A stretch of DNA of 64,000 nucleotides from Ligustrum vulgare (lineage: Eukaryota > Streptophyta > Magnoliopsida > Lamiales > Oleaceae), in contig OY743190.1 of assembly GCA_963555705.1 (NCBI GenBank), positions 20,529,491-20,593,490 on the forward strand, in the 5' to 3' direction. The notes under the pieces were generated by a model. It ran no database searches. It was given only the letters and a program-made list of their open reading frames with translations, and was not told the origin of the DNA. Position 1 is the first letter of the stretch. Each line of letters begins with the position of its first letter. This document shows, one piece after another, positions 55,389 to 64,000 of the stretch. A program made the position numbers and the translations under genes.

Positions 55389-57311
55389 TGATGTTTGCTA
55401 ATCGCAAGTGTACGATGTTGTGTTCAAGTAATAAAGTGAACCAAAAGTCTAAATTATTGATGGCGTGCAGGACTAGGCCCAAGCGTTCTTGGACCGTGGG
55501 GATCAACAAGCGTGAAGTGTTGGGATTGTAACATCAAATGGCCATAACTTTGTCATATGGTGTCCCTTTTTGACCCATAAGTACTTTTGGGAAAGGTCTC
55601 GACGAGCCAGACAAGACTCACCACTTTTTCGTGATGTATGATAAATTTTAGCCATTTGAGAACGTTTAGGGCATAAAAACTGCAATTTTCTATCTTTATT
55701 TGTTTATTTTTACGTTTTATTTATGATTATCGTAAGTCTGGCCCGTTTAGGGATCTAGGGCCCATTAGATTTCTTTGTTTCTTTATTTAAGACTTTCTTA
55801 TCATGTTATGAGGGATTTTTGACTTTGAATGAAATTGGTGCGTTCTTTCAAGAGTGGAAATCCGTGTTTGTTTGTGAGTTCAATTGTTCGTGATTAAAAT
55901 TTGTAGGTGCGCCTACATCAATTATCATCCCACAAGGATTATGATTAACTACCAAATGTGTTCTAAATAATTAAATATTAATCATTTGGTAAACTAAATG
56001 ATTAAACTAGAAGCAAATAAACAATAAATCAAAGTGTGTTTTTAATCAATGAATGAAAAGTTGAAATTTCACGATTTCACGCGGTCAATACTTTTAATTA
56101 CACCATTCAAGTTTTAATCTACTAATGTGATCGATCGAGTTCACTTATGCATATAAAATTTTCCTCTTGGATTTAAATCAACTCTACCTAATTAGTCAAC
56201 TGTGATTCTAGACAGCAGGTTATAATGATTAGGTGCATGAAATACAGTAACTCAATTTAAGATTGCAATAACAACAAATGTATATCTCTATCGCTCGTTC
56301 AATTACCAAGTTTCATTCCTAGATCTAGGTCATTAACTCACCTCTCGAATTACAAAAAAATTCATTAAATCAATGAATTAGTGGCCATTTAATTCACACA
56401 TTAATCACAAAATAAAACCATCACTTGCAATCAATACATAAAACTTGAACAATGTAATTAAAAGCGAAAAACTACGCTACATCTTTAATCCCAACTAATA
56501 GTTTAGTTATTCTTTATGATATAATAATAAAAATGCAATAATAATCAAAACTAAACATCATAAGTAAATAAAATTAACAAAGAAGAGAACTCTTGCACCA
56601 AGAAGTTGTTCCATGTTGCTAATCCTCTATGCTCAAGCCTTTGCCTCCAATTATGTCTCCAAGGTCTTGATGAGAAAAACTTGAATTGTGCCTATTGAAT
56701 ACGTGTGTAAATGTCCCCTTCTCGCGCATGAAAAGTTGTTCTTATAGCTTTCCAAGAAACCTATGTAAAATCAAACTTGGAATCACGCATGGGTCTAATT
56801 TCCCATTCGGCCGGATAACTGCTCGACCATGCAGTAGACCAAAAATGGGTCTATTAAAATGACATATGATCGTGCAGCCACCAGGTGAAAAGGTCGTGGC
56901 CGCGCAGTTCAAATCTTCCAGTGCAATTTCATCTTTTTCGGTACGTTTAAGTAGGTCCCCTGAACTTTATTTGTACGTGAGTCGTTCATCTTCGAATTGC
57001 AATAATTTAGTCCTTGAACTTTCAAAGCACTTCGATTCATCTTCCAAACTTCGATCCTTCTTCAATTAAGCCCGTAAATTATGATTTCTTCTACATAGCT
57101 CCTCTTGGAATTCCCGGTTGACCATATCAACATCTCTTTTGTCCGTTTTAGGCTTCAAATGACTTCCAGTTGTGCATGATTTCGCTACATTGCTTCATTC
57201 TCATAAATTTAGGAATATTTATACAATGTAAACAAATAGAAAATTATTAAAGAATAACAATAAATTATTCTAATTTAGGTATACAAATAAGTGTATAAAA
57301 TACACTTATGA
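55389..57311 (-). mobile_element. solo LTR, reverse orientation, same family as 31920-33366
   Basis: Flanked by GGCAT (55384-55388) and GGCAC (57312-57316). On the minus strand it begins TCATAAGTGTATTTTATAC and ends GCAAACATCA; the expected first bases TG read TC. Without the nested 463-bp solo LTR and its duplication, the length is 1455 bp, matching the 1447-bp relative. Confidence 0.85.
55458..55920 (+). mobile_element. solo LTR (463 bp), nested
   Basis: Begins TGATGGCGTGCAGG and ends GGTGCGCCTACATCA, between perfect 5-bp duplications ATTAT (55453-55457 and 55921-55925). No relative is seen elsewhere in the window. Confidence 0.88.
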
Positions 57312-57316
57312 GGCAC

Positions 57317-58547
57317 CATTATTTATAGCCAAGTGAGTTCGTTATACATAATGATCATGAGTTCTTGAAGCACTTGAATGGGCAAGAGAAACTAAGAAAA
57401 AGGCATGCCAAGTGGATGAAGTACGTGGAGATGTTTTCCTACGTCATCAAATACAAGCAAGATAAAGAAAATTTGGTAGCCGATGTATTATCTAGAAGGT
57501 ATGAGAAAGATATTGACTTTGCAAATGTATTTATGGCTTGTGAAAAGGTTGCTTGTGATAAATTTATAGGCATGAAGGCTTCTTATTTCGTAAAAACAAA
57601 CTTTGCATGCCTAATTGCCCCATGAGGGAATTGTTGGTTAGGGAAGTCCACATGGGCGGTTTAATGGGACATTTGGTGTGAAAAGAACTTTGGATACCTT
57701 GCAAGAACATTTCTTTTGGCCAAGAATGAGGAGGGATGTTGAGAGGATTTGTTCTAGGTGCATAACTTGTAAGAATGCTAAATCCAAGGTAGCACCTCAT
57801 GGTTTGTATCACTCCTACCCATCCCTAGTGAACTTTGGATCGAGATCTCAATGGATTTCATTTTGGGTCTACCCAGATCTAAGTAAGGACATGATGTCAT
57901 CTTTCTAGTTGTCGATAGATTTAGTAAAATAGCACATTTCATTACTTATCATAAGAAGGATGATGCTACCCACATAGCCGACCTTTTTTAGAGAGATAGT
58001 GAGACTCCATGGGGTCCCTAGGAGTATTGTGTTGGATAGAGATGTAAAATTTCTTAGTCATTTTTGGAAGGTTTTGTGGGAAAAATTGAGAACCAAGCGT
58101 TTATTTTCAACCACTTGTCATACCCATACCAATGGTCAAACCGAGGTGGTAATAGAACTTTAACACAACTCCTTCGCACTATCCTTAAAAGTAACCTAAA
58201 GAGTTGGGAAGAAAGTCTACCTTCTATTTAATTTTCTTAAAATAGGAGTATTCATTCTACTACCGAATTTTCTCTATTTGAAATAGTCTATGTCTTTAAC
58301 CCATTAACTATTTTGGATTTAACTCCTTTGCCTATTGATGAAAGAGGTAGCTTAGATAGGAAGAAAAAGGCAGAGTTGGTTAAATCCCTTCATGAGAAAG
58401 TCAAGCTCCAAATTTAGAAGAAAAATGAGCAATATGCTTCCAACGCCAACAATGATAGAATGTTTTAGCCACATTTAATGACTCTGATTTATCTCCTTTT
58501 GATGTAGATGATGATTCGAGGTCGAATCCTTCTCAAGAGGGAGGGGA
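57317..58547 (+). pseudogene. RNase H end and integrase of gypsy pol
   Basis: RNase H ends with FLKHLNGQEKLRKRHAKW and YKQDKENLVADVLSRRYEKD (57365-57625). The integrase zinc region follows in another frame: REVHMGGLMGHFGVKRTLDT and CSRCITCKNAKSKVAPHGL (57640-57815). The core at 57830-58200 has [35 protein letters not shown] and GQTEVV, spread over frames with stops. The three acidic positions are still readable, unlike in the Athila copy. No chromodomain is seen before the polypurine tract at 58535. Confidence 0.85.
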
Positions 58548-59253
58548 TGATGAGAACCAAGGAAGTCAAACCTGACTTGATCCGATATAGGAGCTCAACG
58601 GAGAAGTCGATTCGGGAAGAAAAATGGATCAAACCAAGTCAAAGGGGTCAAAATTCGGGGATCAGGAGCATTTTCATGGTCGTAAGTTCCATATGTCACG
58701 GTCGTAATCCACTCTCGGGCTAAAACGCATTATTCCAAGATTCTCATACTTACGGTCATAAGTCTCAGTGACACGGCCCTAACTTTAAACATAAACACAC
58801 TTACAGCCGTAAGTGTCATATTTACGACTGTAACTGCTCAACAGGACAGATTTCACAGATTTTTATTTCCTCTTCAGTTTTAGTTATTTTAGTTTAATTA
58901 GAACTCTATTTTGAACCTGTAACGGCTGCCCTAGTTGTTAGGTCATTTTTCATTTGTTATTTTCCATTCATTGTAAAGACAGCTTTGATTTGATTAAACA
59001 ATTTATTGAGGATTAATAAAATATATAGGTGGATTCCTATATTTCTTCGAACTTATAAAGAATTATTTCTTGTGGCGTTCATCCCGAACTTATCAAGGAA
59101 GTTGGACAGATCCTTGTGGCATTTTGAAAGTCTTGGTTCTTTCTTCCACATCGTCGATTTTCCTTCGTAAATTTGGGTCAAGATTCCACCATCCGCAACA
59201 AACCTGGGTTCGGAACTTTCCGGTATTTCTTCCGCGCATCTCGTTCCTCGTCA
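58548..59253 (+). repeat. LTR shared by pol remnant and element D
   Basis: Preceded by a polypurine tract and followed by a primer site. Its first 25 bases (TGATGAGAACC...) have no match in the partner LTR at 63810, whose start aligns with TGACTTGATCC at about 58574. Palindrome sites start at 58674, 58696, 58750, 58771, 58801 and 58822. Hairpin units lie at 59050-59134. Confidence 0.85.
58674..58833 (+). promoter_or_regulatory. phased palindrome array in LTR of element D
   Basis: Three pairs with spacings 22, 21 and 21, all eroded (for example TCATGGTCGTAA, TTACAGCCGTAA). The corresponding start of the array in the 3' LTR is at 63911, 63933 and 63987. Confidence 0.6.
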
Positions 59254-59772
59254 TCTGGTATCAAAGCTGGACTCTGAATTCAGGTTTATTCTATCCCAGT
59301 TTAATTCTTATGTTTATCATCAAGTTTGTCATAAGAATTATCTATATCTTATTGTTGATCCCTTTTTTTTTTTTAGTTTTCTTGCTCTTTGTGTTCTTCA
59401 GGCCAGTAAAAAATTTTCCAGTTTTTGATTCATAAAAAAATTCCAACAAAATTTCAAAAGTATTTATTTTCTTCAATTCTTATCCGAATTCAGTTCCGTT
59501 TGTTTCATCGCACTCGTAATCAAATTCTGGATTGATAAAAAAAAAATCAGAATTCAAAATAATTCCAAAATCCATTCCTTAGTCTTGTGTCGAAATATTT
59601 CATTCCATTCCACTTTTCCTTACATCTCACAATGTCTAATTTTCAAGAAAAATCTTCATCTAGGAGGGAACGATATAGATTGTATGTGGAGGTTTTTGGA
59701 TGAAGTTAAGATGAGGTTGGATAAACTAGATGAAAAAAGGGCCAAATTGAAAAAGGAGGGACTCAAACAAAC

Positions 59773-60499
59773 TGATGAGGTTCGGAGCGCGGAAGAAACG
59801 CCGGAAAGTTCCAAACTCAGGTTGTGGTTGGACGGATGAATCATGACCCGATATTCACGACGCGATGGTTCGACGATGCGGAATAAAGAACCACGACTTT
59901 CGAAACGTCACAAGGATTTGCCCAATCTCCTTGATAAGTCTCTGATTTGAACGCCACAAATATTCTAGCAAATATTTGATAAGTTCGATATTTGAACGCC
60001 ACAAGAAATATTCTTGATAAGTTCGAAAAACATAGGAATCCACTTATAACTTTTATTGAATCCTCAATAAAAACAGTTTATATCAAAAATCAAAGTTTTA
60101 AGTCTGAATTACAATGAATGGAAAGGAATATAAATAAGTAAAATAACCTAACCGCTAATTGACTCAAAATAGAATTCTAATTAGACTAAAATTCTAAAAT
60201 AGGCAAACAAATAATTAAAAACAAAATTTAACCTAAAAATACGCAAAAACCTTAATTTCCGTCTGCATAATTGACTTGCTGTTTTGAAGCCCCAAATGAT
60301 GAAATTTGGCCATAAAATCAGTCGGCTCAAGGGCTTTAGCCTATGAGTTTTGCTTAGTGGCCCATTTCTACTCGAAAAATACATATTATACATCTAATTC
60401 CGACATGGTTGACTAGACTGCACTTTTATTTTGGCTTGAATATTTAATTTTCTGTCAAGCTTGCTATGACTCCGATTGTCGAGGGTCCGGAACACATCA
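59773..60499 (-). repeat. 3' LTR of reverse element
   Basis: On the minus strand begins TGATGTGTTCCGGACC and ends CCTCATCA. Three hairpin units lie at 59903-60023 with stems CAAGGA/TCCTTG, CAAATATT/a relative of AATATTTG, and CAAGAA/TTCTTG. No TYACGGCCGTAA site is present. Confidence 0.9.
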
Positions 60500-60545
60500 T
60501 ACCCTCCTTCTTTAGGATTATTTGCCCCGAATCATAGCTTTGTTC

Positions 60546-61610
60546 CTATTGTTTCACTTCACCTCCTGGATCAAACTGAAAATTATTGCTTCCATGCCAG
60601 AGGGATGACCAATAGTATCTTGTAACTTGGGTTACATGGATGGATTGAAGTAGAAACTCCTGTGGGCATTGGTGGTGTTGCCCAAATTTCCAAGTACATT
60701 CAACCTGCGAGACAAAATTAAATAAAGCGGGGAGGGAAATGTTAGGTTCATGAGGTACAAGGTATGAATCCTTGTATCCATGATTAATCACCATCTCCAA
60801 TTCTTTTTTAAGAACCACGAGGCCCTCCTCTTCACCTCGTTCTTCCTTTGCATCTTCAACCACCTTTTCAAAATTTTTACTTTCAAATTCAACCACATCT
60901 TCTACCTCCAAATTTTTATCACTAATTTCATGCACTCCCTCAACGGTATTCAAATGTGTATCTTCCAATTCAAAGCTCAAATTTTGAATTCCTACACCAA
61001 CTTTCATTTCATTCCTCTTATCATCAACAATTTCATTCCTAATTAATTCCTCGCTTCCCAACTCCACCTTCTCCTCATCAAATTTTGGAATTTGTTTATC
61101 TATTTTTAACTTAAACTCCCCCTCCTTCTTTTCAATATCCTTATCCCCACGATGCCTCCTATTACACCACATTTCACTCTCTTTCCTTACCATTCGTGAA
61201 TCTTCTAGTGCTTCCTCTAATGTCAACCCGTATAGTACGCATGTTTTCTCTTTCTTAAGGAATTGGTATATGTGCATACTCTTATCATAAACAGCCTCCC
61301 TCCTATGTCTCCATGGTTTTCCCAATAAAATATGATAAGATTTTAATGGCACTACATCACACCATACATCCTCACTATACCTTCCCTGAGTGATAGGTAC
61401 TAGAACTTGTTTGGTTACTTTGAAATTCCCAAACTCCCTCATCCATGTCATCCTATAAGGTTTATAGTGTGGTTCTAGGGGTAATCCTAATTTTTCAACC
61501 ACGGTGCTACTAACGAAATTAGTAAAGCACTTTCCATCAATCGCCAAACTGCACCCCTTATGATCCACATAACATCTAGTTTGGAATAAAGAGCCCGGAT
61601 CATAATCCAT
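60546..61610 (-). CDS. protease-like domain protein of non-autonomous gypsy element (354 aa)
   Basis: Longest open frame in the window, in the only internal region of an element with near-identical LTRs. Residues 1-115 align with gypsy retropepsins: KCFTNFVSSTVVEKLGLPLE, then GNFKVTKQVLVPI, then VVPLKSYHILLGKPWRHRRE. At the catalytic position (Asp25) the sequence is D-G-K instead of D-[STG]-G, so proteolysis is unlikely; the sister copies read D-G-K and D-E-K. Residues 160-280 are acidic (DEEKVELGSEELIRNE), followed by a tail ending GGEVKQ. No gag, RT or integrase. Conservation of the frame across copies at 4753 and 7055 hints at a role, perhaps structural; that is inference. Confidence 0.72.
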   Translation of the reverse strand: MDYDPGSLFQTRCYVDHKGCSLAIDGKCFTNFVSSTVVEKLGLPLEPHYKPYRMTWMREFGNFKVTKQVLVPITQGRYSEDVWCDVVPLKSYHILLGKPWRHRREAVYDKSMHIYQFLKKEKTCVLYGLTLEEALEDSRMVRKESEMWCNRRHRGDKDIEKKEGEFKLKIDKQIPKFDEEKVELGSEELIRNEIVDDKRNEMKVGVGIQNLSFELEDTHLNTVEGVHEISDKNLEVEDVVEFESKNFEKVVEDAKEERGEEEGLVVLKKELEMVINHGYKDSYLVPHEPNISLPALFNFVSQVECTWKFGQHHQCPQEFLLQSIHVTQVTRYYWSSLWHGSNNFQFDPGGEVKQ

Positions 61611-62077
61611 GCCTTCACGTTAAAAAAATTCAAGAATGAAGAGGATTTAGACATCAAATAGCAAGAACGATTTTTATTGATTTGGAAGGAAACGAATATC
61701 AAGAATTTAAGGAAATTCAAGAAAGTGGTTCTTGAATCTTGGAACGACTTTTTTTTTTTTTGAATAACGGATAAATTTACGGAATATATAAAATAAATAA
61801 TTTTTTTTTATAATTTCGAAAATTTGACAACGAACACAACAAAACAAACGGAATAGGATTTGGATAAGAATTGAACAAAATAAACACTTTTGAATTTTTA
61901 TATGGATCAAACTAGAAAAAATTTTACTGACACGAAGAATAAGAAAACTCAAAAAAAAAAAAAACTAAAAACTAAATACTCAACAAGATATGGATGCTTT
62001 TTATGGGACTCGATGATAAATATAAAAATCAAACTGGATAGAAAAACCTGAATTCAGGGTCCAGCTCTGATACCAGA

Positions 62078-62806
62078 TGATGAGGTTCGAAGGGCGGAAG
62101 AAACGTCGGAAAGTTCCAAACTCAGGTTGTGGTTGGACGGATGAATCATGACCCGATATTCACGACGCGATGGTTCGACGATGCGGAATAAAGAACCACG
62201 TCTTTCGAAACGCCACAAGGATTTGCCCAATTTCCTTGATAAGTCTCTAATTTGAACGCCACAAATATTTTAGCAAATATTTGATAAGTTCGATATTTGA
62301 ACGCCACAAGAAATATTCTTGATAAGTTAGAAAAAAACATAGGAATCCACCTATAACTTTTATTGAATCCTCAATAAAAACTGTTTATATCAAAATCAAA
62401 GTTTTTAAGTCTGAATTACAATGAATGGAAATGAATATAAATAAGTAAAATAACCTAACCGCTAATTGACTCAAAATAGAATTCTAATTAGACTAAAATT
62501 CTAAAATAGGCAAACAAATAATTAAAAATAAAATTTAACCTAAAAATACGCAAAAACCTTAATTTCCGTCTGCATAATTGACTTACTGTTTTGAAGCCCA
62601 AAATGATGGAATTTGGTCATAAAATTAGTCGGCTCAAGGGCTTTAGCCCATGAGTTTTTCTTAGTGGCCCATTTCTACTCGAAAAACACATATTATGCAT
62701 CTAATTCCGACATGGTTGACTGGACTGCACTTTTATTTTGGCTTGAATATTTAACTTTCTGTCAAGCCTGCTATGACTCCGATTGTCGAGGGTCCGGAAC
62801 ACATCA
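62078..62806 (-). repeat. 5' LTR of reverse element
   Basis: Partner of 59773-60499, adjoining the primer site at 62064-62075. Ends GAACACATCA on the plus strand before the CAAAC duplication. Confidence 0.9.
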
Positions 62807-63079
62807 CAAACCGTAGTGATGAAAGGCATTATAGGCATGATCATAAGCTTCGGGATGGAATTGTGGTTAAGAAGGGAGCAGAGATTGATCCTAAAGCGAT
62901 TTTGAAGATTTAGAATGAAATTTATGAGGAAAGAATGAGGTGTGAACGGGAGGCAAAAAGAAAAAATTGTCTAAATTGCAAAAGAAAGAGGAGAAAAGAG
63001 AGGTTGTGGTTAAATGAGAGTGAAAAATATATTATATTAGAGCATTAGGTTAAGAATGTTGAGAAGGAGGAGGGTGAGC

Positions 63080-63720
63080 TAGAATTGAAGTTAGAAGTAG
63101 AAACTCCGAATTTTGTATAAGATGAAAAATTGAAAGTAGTTGAGCTAACTCCAAATTTTGATGAGGAAAAGGAGGAGTTAGGTAGCGAGGAAGTGATTAA
63201 GAATGAAATTGTTGGTGATGAGAGGAATGAATTGGAAGTTGGCGTAGAAGTTCAAATTTTGAGCTTTGAATTGGAAGATCCACATTTGGGTAGTTATGAG
63301 GAAGTGTATAAAAATTTTGATAAAAATGTTAAGTTAGAAGATGTAGTTGGGATTGAGAGAAAATAAATAGAAGAGAATGAGCAAAAAAGTAAAATGAATG
63401 TTGGAGGTGAAGAGAAAGCCTCGTGGTACGAAAAGAAGAAGTGGAAGTGTTGTATCACGAGTACAAGGATTTGTACCTTGTACATGGAGAGACTAACATT
63501 TCTCTCCCCATTTGATTTAATTCTTTCTTAGAGGTTAATTGCACTTGAGAATTTGGGCAACAAAACCTATGCCCAGTGGAATTTATGATTCCATCCATCC
63601 GTATAGCCCAAGTTACAAAACACTACTTGTTGACCCTATTATAGGGAAGAAATAGTTTTCCACTACTGGTTGATCCTATTATAGGGAAGAAATAATTTTT
63701 CATTCGATCCAGGTGGAGCA
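63080..63720 (+). pseudogene. acidic tail of element D polyprotein (broken)
   Basis: The frame 63130-63366 (NFDEEKEELGSEEVIKNEIV, VEVQILSFELEDPHLGS) matches residues 170-240 of the 354-residue protein at 60546-61610. Stops at 63364 and later break it. A short tandem repeat around ACCCTATTATAGGGAAGAAA follows at 63634-63700. Confidence 0.78.
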
Positions 63721-63809
63721 GTTTTACATCAAGGCCCCAAAAGCAAGAAGTGTTTGAAAAGCAGGATAGAAGTTGATTCGAGGTCGAATCCTTTTCAAGA
63801 GAGTGGGGA

Positions 63810-64000
63810 TGACATGATCCGAGATAAGAGCTCAACGGAGAAGTCGAGCCAGGAAGATGAATGGATCAAACCCAATCAAAGGGGTCGAAATTCGAGGATT
63901 AGGAGCATTTTCACTGCCGTAAGTTCCATATGTCACGGTCGTAATCCACTCTTGGGCTAAAATGCAGGATTCCAAGATTTTCATACTTACGATAGTAAGT
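63810..64000 (+). repeat. 3' LTR of element D (incomplete)
   Basis: Starts TGACATGATCCGAGATAAG after the polypurine tract and matches 58574-58765. It includes the beginning of the palindrome array (63911, 63933, 63987) and is cut by the window end. Confidence 0.85.

Larger units (their letters stand above)
43850..58547 (+). mobile_element. gypsy pol remnant interrupted by two solo LTRs
   Basis: Pieces at 43850-44208, 55271-55388 and 57317-58547 are consecutive parts of one gypsy pol: end of RT, RNase H and integrase. They are separated by insertions with matching target duplications (GTTTT/GTGTT and GGCAT/GGCAC). The piece at 57317 runs to a polypurine tract AAGAGGGAGGGGA (58535-58547) and the LTR at 58548. 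The 5' half is missing. By LTR and tract type it is probably a relic of the autonomous partner of the small elements in this window. Confidence 0.82.
59773..62806 (-). mobile_element. full-length non-autonomous gypsy element, reverse orientation (3034 bp)
   Basis: LTRs 59773-60499 (727 bp) and 62078-62806 (729 bp), with a perfect target duplication CAAAC (59768-59772 and 62807-62811). On the minus strand the order is LTR, primer site TGGTATCAGAGC (62075-62064), a 354-codon frame, polypurine tract AAGAAGGAGGGTA (60512-60500), LTR. The LTRs look about 97% alike by eye and the reading frame is intact, so it is the youngest insertion here. Its U3 lacks the palindrome array, though tips and leader match LTRs A-C. 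Confidence 0.93.
58548..64000 (+). mobile_element. small non-autonomous gypsy element D, 3' LTR cut by window end
   Basis: 5' LTR 58548-59253, primer site TGGTATCAAAGC (59256-59267), short internal region split by the reverse element 59773-62811, polypurine tract AAGAGAGTGGGGA (63797-63809), and 3' LTR from 63810 (TGACATGATCCGAG) to beyond the window. The internal coding text is gag-leader-like (59640-59772) and the acidic tail (63080-63700); no RT or integrase. The left LTR doubles as the 3' LTR of the pol remnant to its left. Confidence 0.82.

Overview
This window is nuclear DNA of a flowering plant. The evidence is the Ty3/gypsy LTR retrotransposons with plant-type primer sites (tRNA-iMet, tRNA-Asp), Helitrons ending in a hairpin plus CTAG, hAT and Tourist-like MITEs, and one intron-bearing host gene with a telo-box upstream. 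It looks eudicot-like, but the species cannot be told. It is a transposon-dominated region holding a single recognisable host gene.

Layout. 1-3107: minus-strand Tat-like gypsy remnant (PR, gag, primer site, LTR), cut by the window edge. 3546-8898: one small non-autonomous gypsy family in an LTR-internal-LTR-internal-LTR array. 9590-35321: an old large-LTR chromovirus-like element. Its internal region was split by a 10.4-kb Athila-like element (10483-20847, target duplication TTAAG), and its 3' LTR by at least two Helitrons ending at 28783 and 33605. The second Helitron itself carries a hAT insertion (30084-30725) and a solo LTR (31920-33366). 35322-36484: second Tat-like fragment. 36485-41301: AT-rich intergenic DNA with a hAT-like element and two Tourist-like MITEs. 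41302-43187: the host gene, a two-exon LLPH/UPF0642-like ribosome-biogenesis protein of 117 aa on the minus strand.

43850-58547: a broken gypsy pol (RT end, RNase H, integrase) interrupted twice by solo LTRs of one family in opposite orientation. The first solo LTR holds a gag+PR-only gypsy element (44555-54202), which in turn holds a truncated Helitron (47475-52700); this is four levels of nesting. 58548-64000: another small gypsy element sharing its left LTR with that pol remnant. It is interrupted by a reverse-oriented full-length relative (59773-62806, target duplication CAAAC) that carries the longest open frame here, 354 aa.

Most interesting signals. (1) The promoter half of the small gypsy LTRs carries arrays of a 12-bp palindrome, TYACGGCCGTAA, in pairs or runs whose starts are almost always 21 bp apart, about two helical turns. 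(2) The same LTRs carry, between the TATA box and the primer site, tandem hairpins flanked by ACTTAT and TGGCGTTC whose stems change in a compensatory way between copies. (3) A 165-bp duplication flanks the 47.5-52.7 kb Helitron. It preserves the empty insertion site and joins the Helitron helicase frame to a retrotransposon protease frame through the 6-bp homology TGTGAC. Nothing here looks like a complete autonomous transposon; the elements appear decayed or non-autonomous.
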